Assembly (NCBI GenBank): GCA_003054495.1
Contig: CP028514.1
Coordinates: 2,372,001 to 2,436,000 of the forward strand
DNA: 64,000 nucleotides
DNA from: Carboxydocella thermautotrophica
Lineage (GTDB): Bacteria > Bacillota > GCA-003054495 > Carboxydocellales > Carboxydocellaceae
Reading direction: 5' to 3'
Shown piece after piece: positions 7,498-14,753 of the stretch. The translations under genes were made by a program, and so were the position numbers. Numbering within the stretch: position 1 is the first letter of the stretch; each line of letters starts with the position of its first letter. A model generated the notes under the pieces. That model did no database searches. It worked only from the letters and a program-made list of their open reading frames with translations, and had not been told where the DNA came from.

Positions 7498-9186
7498 ATG
7501 CCAGAGAAACACGAGAAGAACAAATTTAGCATAACTGTGTGCGGGGAGTTTTTTCCGGAGATTTACCCGACTCACCGGTCTTCGAAGTGGAGCCGGGGCG
7601 AAGAAGACCCGCTGACTACGGAGATGCGTCTCTTCTGTGCCTGTATGCGGTGGGCCTTTAACCGGCTCCTGGAAGGTGCTTCCCGCCATGAAATCAAGAA
7701 GTCAGGACAAGAACTTTTCGGGCTGAACTCCCGCTTTGTCGATGACTCCAGACTTAAAGCACAGGCCCTGCTGGACTCCCAAACAGAACTGCTGAAGTTA
7801 AAAAATGAAGAAACAGAAAAGAAACTGGGCCGGGCCAGGAAGAAACTCAGCCTGGCCATGAGGAAGCTGGCGAAGGCAGAGAAAAAAGGGGCTGCACCAG
7901 AAGATATTGAAAAGCTCCGCCTGGCAGTCAAGGGGCGGAACAAGCGGGTGGTTTCACTGGCAAAAAGGCTGGCTGAACTGAAGGATTACCGGGAGAAGGG
8001 TACAATACCAAAGGTAGTCTTTGGGGGCAGAAGGCTGTGGGAAAAGGTCTGCCAGGGCCGGGCCGCCCGTGAGGAATGGCGGCATGCCCGCAGGAACCGC
8101 CTCTACTCCCGGGGAGACGAGAGCAAGGGAGGCAACCCCAACATTAAGATATTTTATGACGGACAGGACTTCCGCCTGGCGGTTTCCCTCTCCCACCTTT
8201 CTGAACAGACAGGCATAGATAAACTTGGACGCCCCAGGATGAGCCAGGCCCCCAGGGTTGAGGGTAAGTTGTGGCTGCCGGAAAAACACCGGGAACTGGT
8301 GCAGATATGGCTGGCCATGAAGTTACCCTATGCGGTAGAACTGATCCGCACCCTGGAAGGACGCTATTTGGTACATTTGACATTTGAAGTGGTCAGGGTG
8401 ATGGAACCGGACTTTGCTAAAGGTTGTCTGGCTATAGATACAAACCCTGATGGGGTAGCCCTGTGTAACGTTAGTGCTTCCGGCCAGCCGGAGCCGTGGC
8501 CGGAGGGTTTTAATATTCCTTATCCCGGCAACCTGGGCAAGTATGAAGGAGAGTTTCAGGTTATCCCTTACCCGAACGGCTTTCTTTATATCAGAATACC
8601 AGACTTAGCCCATGCTTCCAGCTTCCGGCGTAGCTACCTGATAGGCGTTTTAGCTAAAGTAGTGGTAGATATAGCTTTCTTTTCAGGCAAACCCATTGTT
8701 TTAGAAAACCTGAACTTTGGCAAAGACAGGCTGGACACTAATAAAAAGTTTAACCGCATGGCTTCCAATTTTCCATTTGCGAAAATGGTAGGAGCAATGT
8801 ATCGGAGAGCGACAAAAGAAGGGGTGCCTTTCAAGTTAGTATCACCCCGGCATACTTCAACCATAGGTTACTGGAAGTATATGAAACGTTACGCCGTTCC
8901 GGTGCATTGCGCGGCGGCACTGGTTACAGGACGCCGGGCAATGGGGTTCAGGGAACGGGTGACTGAAGAACTCAGGCAACTGGTATCGCAAATCAAGCAA
9001 AACCTGACCCGGAAGGATAATCCTGATAGACCTGGGGAAGGAAAAGGGATGACCCGTGGGGTCAGGGCCTGCTTGAGGCGGCTGGAGGAGAGGCTTCCTG
9101 TGCATAACGGGCTTGCCCAGAGTGAGCAGGAGGCGTATAACTCCGTCTGGTCTGACCTGAAGTTATTGGCCCTGTCCGTACGGTGA
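7498..9186 (+). CDS. TnpB-like RNA-guided nuclease homologue with altered RuvC site
   Basis: A 562-residue protein related to the TnpB proteins of IS605/IS607 elements. The N-terminal half is basic with a long charged coiled coil (about 100-165). RuvC-I is visible as CLAIDTNPDG with Asp314 and RuvC-II as KPIVLENLNFGK with Glu403. The C-terminal part, SPRHTSTIGYWKYMKRYAVPVHCAAALVTGRRAMG, corresponds to the TnpB stretch from the Thr-Ser motif to RuvC-III, but the four-Cys zinc ribbon is absent and the usual Asp of the AD-x-NAA motif is His470. A tail of about 80 residues follows. TnpB cuts DNA guided by an RNA made from the element's right end. Whether this variant is a nuclease, a nuclease-dead binder or something else cannot be decided here. 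It follows an IS607-type stub, has a strong promoter upstream and a structured region downstream. Confidence 0.85.
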   Translation: MPEKHEKNKFSITVCGEFFPEIYPTHRSSKWSRGEEDPLTTEMRLFCACMRWAFNRLLEGASRHEIKKSGQELFGLNSRFVDDSRLKAQALLDSQTELLKLKNEETEKKLGRARKKLSLAMRKLAKAEKKGAAPEDIEKLRLAVKGRNKRVVSLAKRLAELKDYREKGTIPKVVFGGRRLWEKVCQGRAAREEWRHARRNRLYSRGDESKGGNPNIKIFYDGQDFRLAVSLSHLSEQTGIDKLGRPRMSQAPRVEGKLWLPEKHRELVQIWLAMKLPYAVELIRTLEGRYLVHLTFEVVRVMEPDFAKGCLAIDTNPDGVALCNVSASGQPEPWPEGFNIPYPGNLGKYEGEFQVIPYPNGFLYIRIPDLAHASSFRRSYLIGVLAKVVVDIAFFSGKPIVLENLNFGKDRLDTNKKFNRMASNFPFAKMVGAMYRRATKEGVPFKLVSPRHTSTIGYWKYMKRYAVPVHCAAALVTGRRAMGFRERVTEELRQLVSQIKQNLTRKDNPDRPGEGKGMTRGVRACLRRLEERLPVHNGLAQSEQEAYNSVWSDLKLLALSVR

Positions 9187-9423
9187 CCCCGTTTAGCCGG
9201 TGTCGGAGAAACCGGTAGGCGTCCTAACAGGACACGGGAGGCGGAGTTATACTCCCACCGGGAGATCAGCATAAACCGGTGCAGTACTCCCGTCCGGGTG
9301 GAACTCCCGGGCCGAGGTCCCCTGTCGCCCTTGCCCCGCGGGGGCAAATCAAGTATTCGGAAAGGAGGCGAAAGCCTGGTCTGGGGGCCGACTTGATTGA
9401 AAATAAAAATAATCAAGTTTTTT
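9187..9423 (+). ncRNA. Structured GC-rich region after the TnpB-like gene, candidate guide/omega-type RNA
   Basis: This non-coding stretch is much more GC-rich than its surroundings and full of complementary arms: GTCCT-AAC-AGGAC (9221-9233), CACCGG/CCGGTG (9256-9261, 9276-9281), TTGCCCC-GCG-GGGGCAA (9331-9347) and AGGC-GAAA-GCCT (9366-9377). AATCAAGT (9347-9354) can pair with ACTTGATT (9391-9398), which can instead pair with AATCAAGT (9411-9418) followed by six T. TnpB elements make their guide RNA from the right end, so this is a natural candidate. Boundaries and function are inferred. Confidence 0.5.
9391..9423 (+). terminator. Terminator ending the structured region
   Basis: ACTTGATT, a 12-base AT-rich loop, AATCAAGT, then TTTTTT. 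The first arm also pairs with an upstream copy of AATCAAGT at 9347-9354, giving mutually exclusive folds. Confidence 0.55.
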
Positions 9424-9781
9424 GAACCAGGTATGGGAATGGATCAGCAACAGGAAAAGCTATATACTGTTCAAGATTATCTGGACCTGGATGAAGGGGC
9501 ACGGGTGGAGCTGATCGGGGGCCGTTTTTATGCCATGGTTCCGGCTCCTTCGCGGCAGCATCAGAAGATTATTGGTAAACTCTTTTTAAATCTTGGTAAT
9601 TATTTAACTAAAAAGGGCGGTCCCTGTGAGGTTTATCTTTCTCCCTTTGATGTTTATAACCCGTTACCTGCTGAATGAGGACTACCAATATGGTGAGCCA
9701 GAAGTTTATACTGGCGGCACCATTACTTTCAGCCTTTTCCCCGATTTAGCCATTAACCTGGAGGAATTATTCGATGAATAG
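9397..9781 (+). pseudogene. Uma2-family (DUF820) gene with internal deletion
   Basis: The first frame (to 9678) encodes an Uma2 N-terminus: YTVQDYLDLDEGARVELIGG, MVPAPSRQHQKIIGKL and YLSPFDVYNP. It then stops. A second frame starting around 9668 encodes the typical Uma2 C-terminus, YQYGEPEVYTGG and FSLFPDLAINLEELFDE, ending at TAG 9779-9781. Uma2 proteins are about 185-200 residues of PD-(D/E)xK nuclease fold; here the central part with the catalytic Asp and Glu is missing, roughly 80-90 residues. The probable original start is ATG 9433 or 9439. The gene is inactive and abuts the TnpB-like island. Confidence 0.82.
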
Positions 9782-10409
9782 CTCTGAACTGTTTCTAACC
9801 TCCTTCCTGATCGGCTTTTCCGGAGCGATTATGCCCGGTCCCCTCTTGACCATGGTAATCAAAGAAAGCCTGAGCCGGGGCTGGCGTACCGCCCTGGCCC
9901 TGCCGGTCAGCCATGCTTTACTGGAGCTGGCCCTGTTAATAGGGTTATTGCTGGGGGTAGGCCAGCTGCTGGAACAAACACTGGTCAAAGGCATAATCGC
10001 CGTTATCGGCGGCCTGGTGCTGGCCTGGATGGGCTATGATATGCTGAAAAGCCAGCTTAATCCAGAACTGGCCGCCACGGTGGAAAGCAGCGCCCGAGTC
10101 AGACTCAGTCCCTGGCTGGCCGGCTCCTTAACTTCCGCCAGCAGCCCTTATTTCTGGCTCTGGTGGGCCACCATCGGCATGAGCTATATAGCCCTCAGCC
10201 GGCCTCTAGGCCCCTGGGGGATAGGCGCTTTTTATACCGGCCATATTGCTGCCGACCTGGTCTGGTATGGTGGGGTAATTCTGGCTCTCACCCATGGCCG
10301 GCGTTTACTGAGCCCGCGGCTTTATACCTGGATTATCCGCATCTGCGGTCTTTTCCTGATTTATATCAGCCTGACCTTTATCTATCAGGGCTGGGGCTGG
10401 TTACGCTAA
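9774..10409 (+). CDS. LysE-family amino acid exporter
   Basis: A 211-residue inner-membrane protein with about six hydrophobic segments. The N-terminus, LIGFSGAIMPGPLLTMVI, is the characteristic LysE/RhtB signature, and a second hallmark appears in GSLTSASSPYFWLWWATIG. Family members export lysine, arginine, threonine or homoserine with proton antiport. The start ATG 9774 has GAGGAATT upstream and overlaps the end of the broken Uma2 gene by 8 bases. It converges on trmL with no gap: its stop ends at 10409 and the trmL stop begins at 10410, so no separate terminator fits between them. The exported substrate is unknown. Confidence 0.92.
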   Translation: MNSSELFLTSFLIGFSGAIMPGPLLTMVIKESLSRGWRTALALPVSHALLELALLIGLLLGVGQLLEQTLVKGIIAVIGGLVLAWMGYDMLKSQLNPELAATVESSARVRLSPWLAGSLTSASSPYFWLWWATIGMSYIALSRPLGPWGIGAFYTGHIAADLVWYGGVILALTHGRRLLSPRLYTWIIRICGLFLIYISLTFIYQGWGWLR

Positions 10410-10871
10410 TTACTTTAAGCCGGCAAAATTGTTTTGCCGCAAAGCTTCATAAACTACTACCGCCACCGCATTGGAAAGATTGAGACTGCGGGCATCTTCC
10501 CGCATGGGCAGGCGAATGCGGTGATGGGGACGGGCTGCCAGCAATTCTGCCGGCAGCCCTTTGGTTTCCTTGCCAAAGAGGAGAAAATCCCCCGGCCGAT
10601 AGCTGACTTCCGTATGCCAGACACTGCCCTTGGTGGTAGCCAGCCAGAGGGTTTTACCCCCGTGCACAGCCAGGAAATGCTCCAGGTTATCATAATGATG
10701 AACATCCAGCAGGTGCCAGTAATCCAGGCCCGCCCTTTTCAAGGAACGGTCATCCACGGAAAACCCCAGGGGATGAACCAGGTGCAGGCTAGCGCCGGTA
10801 GCAGCACAGGTACGGGCAATATTGCCGGTATTCTGGGGTATTTCCGGCTCGACCAGAACGATATTAAACAT
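10410..10871 (-). CDS. trmL: tRNA (cytidine/uridine(34)-2'-O)-methyltransferase
   Basis: A 153-residue SPOUT-fold methyltransferase. MFNIVLVEPEIPQNTGNIARTC at the start is the TrmL signature, and the C-terminal knot that binds S-adenosylmethionine appears as LLFGKETKGLP and IRLPMREDARSLNLSNAVAVVVYEA. TrmL methylates the wobble ribose of tRNA-Leu isoacceptors. ATG 10871 is preceded by GGAGAGG and overlaps the end of the phosphorylase gene by 8 bases, so the two are translationally coupled. A longer frame beginning at 10931 is not needed. Confidence 0.95.
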   Translation of the reverse strand: MFNIVLVEPEIPQNTGNIARTCAATGASLHLVHPLGFSVDDRSLKRAGLDYWHLLDVHHYDNLEHFLAVHGGKTLWLATTKGSVWHTEVSYRPGDFLLFGKETKGLPAELLAARPHHRIRLPMREDARSLNLSNAVAVVVYEALRQNNFAGLK

Positions 10872-11706
10872 CCTTTTCCTCTCCTTGCATCTCCTTGAGC
10901 AAAGTCGGTTTGCGCAAATCAGCACAACCACACTCTCTGGCGGCAGGGGCTGCCGCCAGAGCTTCCAGTAATATGGCGCCTATACGCTGACTCTGGCCGT
11001 AGAACAGCTCCTTTAGCTCTTCATGCTCCCAATCCTTGATAATTCCTTCCGCATAATTGACCACCAGATCCACCCGGGCATAACAGGCGCCAATCTCCCG
11101 GGCCAGATACACCTCCGGACAGATGCTCTGTCCAATCACATCAGCCCCGGCCAGCTTTAAGAGCTGCACTTCCGCCGGGCTTTCAAAATGACGGCCATCA
11201 GTACAGGCATAGATAGAGCGATCAAACACCCGTCCGGCTGCGTATTTTTCCGCCGCCTGAACCAGTAGTCGACGCAATTCCGGACAGAGGGCCTGCCGCA
11301 TTACCAGCAAATAACGGCCATCCAGTTCCACATCCTTGCGCATGGACTGGTCGATATAATCATTGGGTATTACTACATCCGCTGGCCGCAAGAGGTGATT
11401 GACTGACCCCACCCCTCCTTCGGCCAGCACTGTATGTACTCCAGCCTCCCGCAAGACCCAGAACACCTGGCGCGAAGCATCAGCCCGGCTCACTCCCCGC
11501 CGCCAGCCATGCATACGGCAGGTCAGCACTTTTTTCTCCCCCAGCTGGAAATAGGTAAAAGGCGGTGAACTGCCCCAGGGGGTAGCAAAAACCAGGTCTT
11601 CCGCAATAATCTCCAGGCCCGGCCAGGGCAAGTCCCGGGGAAAGGAGATGGAATTGGTACTGGAACCGCCAATTATAGCCCATTGTGCTACAGGTATATT
11701 AGCCAA
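10864..11706 (-). CDS. Methylthioadenosine phosphorylase-family protein
   Basis: A 280-residue member of the trimeric MTA/purine nucleoside phosphorylase family. Recognisable landmarks are IGGSSTNSI at the phosphate loop, the central HG in CRMHGWRRG, TDGRHFESPAEVQLL, and GADVIGQSICPEVYLAREIGACYARVDLVVNYAEG, which matches the family segment GADVVGMT..PE..LARE..ICYA. Several usually invariant residues differ (Gln-Ser for Met-Thr in the last motif; SRADASRQV in the NYRAN region), so the substrate may be MTA, methylthioinosine or another nucleoside. The start is TTG 11706, chosen for the AAAGGAGG eight bases upstream. Its control region is shared with the divergent HPr gene and contains 21-bp repeats. 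Confidence 0.85.
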   Translation of the reverse strand: MANIPVAQWAIIGGSSTNSISFPRDLPWPGLEIIAEDLVFATPWGSSPPFTYFQLGEKKVLTCRMHGWRRGVSRADASRQVFWVLREAGVHTVLAEGGVGSVNHLLRPADVVIPNDYIDQSMRKDVELDGRYLLVMRQALCPELRRLLVQAAEKYAAGRVFDRSIYACTDGRHFESPAEVQLLKLAGADVIGQSICPEVYLAREIGACYARVDLVVNYAEGIIKDWEHEELKELFYGQSQRIGAILLEALAAAPAARECGCADLRKPTLLKEMQGEEKDV

Positions 11707-11732
11707 TCTGATTGCCTCCTTTGCTGGTAATT

Positions 11733-11872
11733 ACCACTCAACTTATTATTTTAACCGTTCACCCCCAAAAAACAACCGTTTACCCCAAATTTTTTTCCGT
11801 TTACCCCCTTGTCAAACGTCGGTGAATGGTAGTAAAATAAAGGTGAACGGTAGATATTCCACCTTGAATGGT
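11733..11872. repeat. 21-bp-periodic operator array between mtnP-like and HPr genes
   Basis: Three direct copies of the core ACCGTTYACC start at 11754, 11775 and 11796, spaced exactly 21 bp; a weaker copy (ACCACTCAAC) lies at 11733, again 21 bp away. Three inverted copies (GGTGAATGGT, GGTGAACGGT, CTTGAATGGT) start at 11821, 11842 and 11863, also 21 bp apart. The two arms face each other across a promoter -35 at 11809-11814. The period equals two turns of DNA, so a repressor or activator could line up on one face. Confidence 0.75.
11809..11838 (+). promoter_or_regulatory. Promoter of the HPr gene inside the operator array
   Basis: TTGTCA (11809-11814), 18 bases, TAAAAT (11833-11838). The -35 lies at the symmetry axis of the operator arms and the -10 lies between the first two inverted copies, so bound protein would compete with or contact RNA polymerase. 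Confidence 0.65.
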
Positions 11873-11910
11873 TGGGATAGATAGTGAGACCTACGCAGGG
11901 AGGGGTCGAC

Positions 11911-12177
11911 ATGGTTCAACAAACTGCCGCTGTGAAAAATCCTACCGGCTTGCACGCGCGGCCAGCCGCATTACTGATCCAGGCTGCCAGCCGTTTTAAA
12001 GCCGATATCCGACTGGCCAAAGGCGAAAAAGAGGTAGATGCCCGCAGCCTGATGGGCATCCTTACTTTAACCGCCCGGCCCGGTGATATTCTTACAGTGA
12101 AAGCTAGTGGTGAAGACGCAGCACAGGCCGTAGCAACCATCACAACTCTGGTCCAGTCTCCTTTAGATGAAATGTAA
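11911..12177 (+). CDS. ptsH: HPr-family phosphocarrier protein
   Basis: An 88-residue protein covering the full HPr fold. His15 lies in the active-site motif TGLHARPA and Ser46 in DARSLMGIL, the site used by HPr kinase in Firmicutes. It could therefore act both as PTS phosphocarrier and as a CcpA co-regulator. No EI, EII or HPr kinase gene is in the window, so its partners are elsewhere or it serves only regulation. ATG 11911 was chosen because GGGAGGGG is 5 bases upstream; the longer frame from 11884 has no such site. It is divergent to the MTA phosphorylase homologue and is followed by a strong terminator. Confidence 0.93.
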   Translation: MVQQTAAVKNPTGLHARPAALLIQAASRFKADIRLAKGEKEVDARSLMGILTLTARPGDILTVKASGEDAAQAVATITTLVQSPLDEM

Positions 12178-12226
12178 GCAGCAACAACCCAGCATTTATT
12201 TAACCAGACACCATTTACCCTAGCTT

Positions 12227-12262
12227 AAGGAGGCCTTGTCAAAAGACAAGGCCTCCTTTATT
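12227..12262 (+). terminator. Terminator of the HPr gene
   Basis: AAGGAGGCCTTGTC-AAAA-GACAAGGCCTCCTT followed by TATTTC; a 14-bp perfect stem that may also act for the convergent flavoprotein gene. Confidence 0.9.
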
Positions 12263-12291
12263 TCTAATCTCAAACCTCGAACTTCGTACCT

Positions 12292-13122
12292 CTATTTCCG
12301 CACCCACCAGTCCAGTCCCCGGTAGGGCTTTTGCACTTCCTTTAGCTGAACCCGGTTTTGCAGGAACTTCTGTTTCATTTCCACCAGCCAGTGATTGAAA
12401 TGTTCCTTCAGCCCCTCAGGACTAAAACGGCTCTGCTGGCGGGACTCTCCCAGCTCCAGCCCTGCCTGACCTACAGTGCCGGTGCTCCCGCACAGCGGGC
12501 AAAGAAAAGCATCTGCCTGCTGCAGGCGAACATAGCCACTGCCGCAATCAGGACAGGCAAAAGGCGCCCGGGTAACTTCTCCTCCTGTTTGCAAAGCCCG
12601 GGCCAGCCGGTCCAGTTCCGCTACTACCTGCGGATTGGCCAATCCTTCTCCCGGCAAAGCGGCATGGACCAGCAAGCTTCCTACATGCTGGAAACGGAAA
12701 AGTTTGGGCAACATATCCACCACTTCCTGGGCATAGCCCATCCAGCCGGGAGCGCCATAGGTAGTAATAGTGACACAAGCCTTACCTGCATATTGTTCAC
12801 TGTTGGCCCCCACTCCCAGCAAGCGGTCAGCAAATACCTTCAAGGAAGCATGGGGACCGAGGAAATAGACCGGAACTGCCAGCACGATGGCATCAGCCTG
12901 GCGGATTTCCTCCAGCACGAAATTAAGGTCATCAGGTAAGGGGCAGCTCTGCCCCGGTTCCAGGCATTTGTAACAGGCCCGGCAATATTCCAGTTTCAGC
13001 TCAGCCAGATTCAGCATCCGCTTTTCCACCTGAACCGGCAAACGGGATAAAATGTGTTTAACCATCAGTTCACTGTTGCCAAATCGCCGGGCAGTAGCTA
13101 TAATTCCCAGCACTCTTTTCAT
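12292..13122 (-). CDS. Iron-sulfur-flavoprotein-like NAD(P)H FMN reductase with C-terminal zinc ribbon
   Basis: A 276-residue flavodoxin-fold protein. The N-terminus MKRVLGIIATARRFGNSELM is the FMN phosphate loop. The cluster EYCRACYKCLEPGQSCPLPDD resembles the compact Cys motif that binds [4Fe-4S] in archaeal/clostridial iron-sulfur flavoproteins, followed by the conserved VPVYFLGPHASLKVFADR. A four-Cys zinc ribbon (CPDCGSGY...CPLCGS) sits near residue 180, an unusual addition. The role is probably electron transfer or reduction of small oxidants in the cytoplasm. ATG 13122 is preceded by GGGGGAAAT; a longer frame extending to 13314 overlaps the upstream small gene and is rejected. Confidence 0.8.
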   Translation of the reverse strand: MKRVLGIIATARRFGNSELMVKHILSRLPVQVEKRMLNLAELKLEYCRACYKCLEPGQSCPLPDDLNFVLEEIRQADAIVLAVPVYFLGPHASLKVFADRLLGVGANSEQYAGKACVTITTYGAPGWMGYAQEVVDMLPKLFRFQHVGSLLVHAALPGEGLANPQVVAELDRLARALQTGGEVTRAPFACPDCGSGYVRLQQADAFLCPLCGSTGTVGQAGLELGESRQQSRFSPEGLKEHFNHWLVEMKQKFLQNRVQLKEVQKPYRGLDWWVRK

Positions 13123-13174
13123 GTTATTTCCCCCTTCTTCCCCTCTACCCAAACCGATGAATCTATCTCTCATT

Positions 13175-13378
13175 TTACTTCCGCTCCCGCTTGACCAGGT
13201 CGCATTCAACCATACCCTGGATACATTCATCACAGATGAATTCGCCGCATTCCTGACAGAGGCGAATATCCTCCGGATGCAAATCCAGACAGTCATAGCA
13301 GTAAGAGGTATCACAGTGTCGGCACAACAGGCCTTCTACCCCCTCCCGCTGACAGCGGTCACATACCGCAATCTTCAT
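13175..13378 (-). CDS. Small cysteine-rich zinc-finger-like protein
   Basis: A 67-residue protein with 12 cysteines and two histidines arranged as CDRC, CRHC, CYDC, CQEC, CDEC pairs, resembling cross-braced B-box/RING-type zinc sites. No DNA-binding or enzymatic domain can be recognised. The ATG at 13378 is preceded by GGGGGG 5 bases upstream. It lies 52 bases before the flavoprotein gene on the same strand and is probably co-transcribed with it, so a metal or redox role is possible but only inferred. Confidence 0.75.
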   Translation of the reverse strand: MKIAVCDRCQREGVEGLLCRHCDTSYCYDCLDLHPEDIRLCQECGEFICDECIQGMVECDLVKRERK

Positions 13379-13462
13379 GTTTTCCCCCCTTAAACCTTCA
13401 GGCTGGTTACATTGCTATTATAGCACAGAACATGGTAAACTGGAAAGCGGAGGTGAAAAACC

Positions 13463-14593
13463 ATGGCAACCCAACCGCGTATTCTTCTCTGTTCAGTTTC
13501 TATCGGCGCCGGCCATGACCTGGCCGCTCTGGCCATGGAGCAGGCTCTGGCCGAGCGCTTCCCCGGAGCAGTTTTTAAAACCATTGACACCTTCCGTTAC
13601 ATAAATCCTTTCTTGAATCAGGTAGTAAAAGGCAGCTATCTGGAAACCATCAAATTCACCCCTAAAGTCTGGGGCTATCTCTACCGTCAGGCTGAGGAAG
13701 GGGACAACTTCATCGACTTCAATTATATTTTGAATAAGCTTTTATCCCCCAAGCTGGCTAAGCTGGTGGAAGATTTTCGTCCTGACCTTATCATCGCTAC
13801 CCATGCCTTCCCCTGTGGCATATTTTCGGTTTTAAAAGAAGAAGAAAAACTGGATATCCCTCTGATCGGGATTATTACCGATTATACTATCCACCCTTTC
13901 TGGCTCCACCCCCGGGTGGATCATTATGTCATCCCTAGCCCCCAACTGCTCAAGGTCATGCAAAAAAACGGCTTTACCGGCGAGCGGGTCTGGCCGCTGG
14001 GCATTCCGTTACGGCAGCAGTTTGCCCGACAGCGGAACAAACTCCAGCTGCGTCAACAACTGGGTCTTAGTCCTGACTTGCCTCTTATGCTTCTGTCCGG
14101 GGGCGGTTTTGGTCTGGGCGCACTGGAAGAAATTGCACAGATACTGCTGGCTTCAGGTTTGCAGGTGCAGATTGTTGCTATTACAGGCAAAAACGAAAAA
14201 TTACGACGGAAACTGGAAGCCATGACTCCCGCCAGTATCCCTCTGCATGTTTATGGCTATGTGGAAAATATGCCCGATTTTCTGCAGGCTGCTGACCTGC
14301 TCATCTCCAAACCCGGTGGTTTGACTACAGCAGAGGCCCTGGCCTGCCGCCTGCCCCTGCTTATTGTCAATCCCATCCCTGGCCAGGAAGAACGCAATAC
14401 CGTCTTTCTCCTCAATCACGGTGTAGCGCTGCTGGCTGCTGAAACCGAAGAAATTCCGGTGGTATTGGAACAATTCCTGGCCAATCCCCTGCGCCAGCGG
14501 CATATGGTGGAAATGGCCACCTACCTGGGTCGCCCCCGTGCAGCTGAGGAAATTGTGGAAAAGATCATCGCAAAAGGCTTTGTGAAAAAATAA
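13463..14593 (+). CDS. UgtP/MGDG-synthase-like glycosyltransferase
   Basis: A 376-residue GT-B glycosyltransferase of family 28 type. The N-terminal MGDG_synth domain starts LLCSVSIGAGHDLAALAMEQAL, and the C-terminal domain shows LLSGGGFGLG, GYVENMPDFLQAADLLISKPGGLTTAEAL and PIPGQEERN, the nucleotide-sugar site of processive diacylglycerol glucosyltransferases. It likely transfers glucose or galactose from a UDP-sugar to diacylglycerol at the inner face of the membrane. The start ATG 13463 has GGAGGTG 7 bases upstream. It lies divergent from the Cys-rich gene and ends shortly before the hydrogenase promoter. MurG is excluded by the N-terminal domain and context. Confidence 0.88.
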   Translation: MATQPRILLCSVSIGAGHDLAALAMEQALAERFPGAVFKTIDTFRYINPFLNQVVKGSYLETIKFTPKVWGYLYRQAEEGDNFIDFNYILNKLLSPKLAKLVEDFRPDLIIATHAFPCGIFSVLKEEEKLDIPLIGIITDYTIHPFWLHPRVDHYVIPSPQLLKVMQKNGFTGERVWPLGIPLRQQFARQRNKLQLRQQLGLSPDLPLMLLSGGGFGLGALEEIAQILLASGLQVQIVAITGKNEKLRRKLEAMTPASIPLHVYGYVENMPDFLQAADLLISKPGGLTTAEALACRLPLLIVNPIPGQEERNTVFLLNHGVALLAAETEEIPVVLEQFLANPLRQRHMVEMATYLGRPRAAEEIVEKIIAKGFVKK

Positions 14594-14606
14594 TCGCTTT
14601 TTTGTC

Positions 14607-14636
14607 TTGACTTGTCTGAAAATAAGATATTATACT
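14607..14636 (+). promoter_or_regulatory. Promoter of the hydrogenase operon
   Basis: TTGACT (14607-14612), 18 bases, TATACT (14631-14636), leaving a leader of about 110 bases before the first hydrogenase gene. Confidence 0.7.
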
Positions 14637-14678
14637 AGAAGACAGAGTTTGTATCAAAAAAACAACATAAAATACATT

Positions 14679-14725
14679 GCACCGCCTGGCTGTTCCCACA
14701 GACGGTCGGTGCTTTCTCTTTTTTT
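14679..14725 (+). terminator. Attenuator-like hairpin in the hydrogenase leader
   Basis: GCACCGCC...CTGT-tccc-ACAG...GG-CGGTGC forms an interrupted 12-bp stem followed by TTTCTCTTTTTTT. It lies between the predicted promoter and the first hydrogenase gene, so it would stop transcription unless relieved. It might instead simply terminate the upstream glycosyltransferase transcript if the promoter call is wrong. Confidence 0.65.
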
Positions 14726-14753
14726 AAACTTTAATTGGAAAGGAGTGTAAATT

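Noticed and set aside
11733-11872. Plasmid-like iterons
   Set aside because: The 21-bp spacing resembles iterons, but no replication gene, DnaA boxes or AT-rich unwinding region are present; an operator is more likely.
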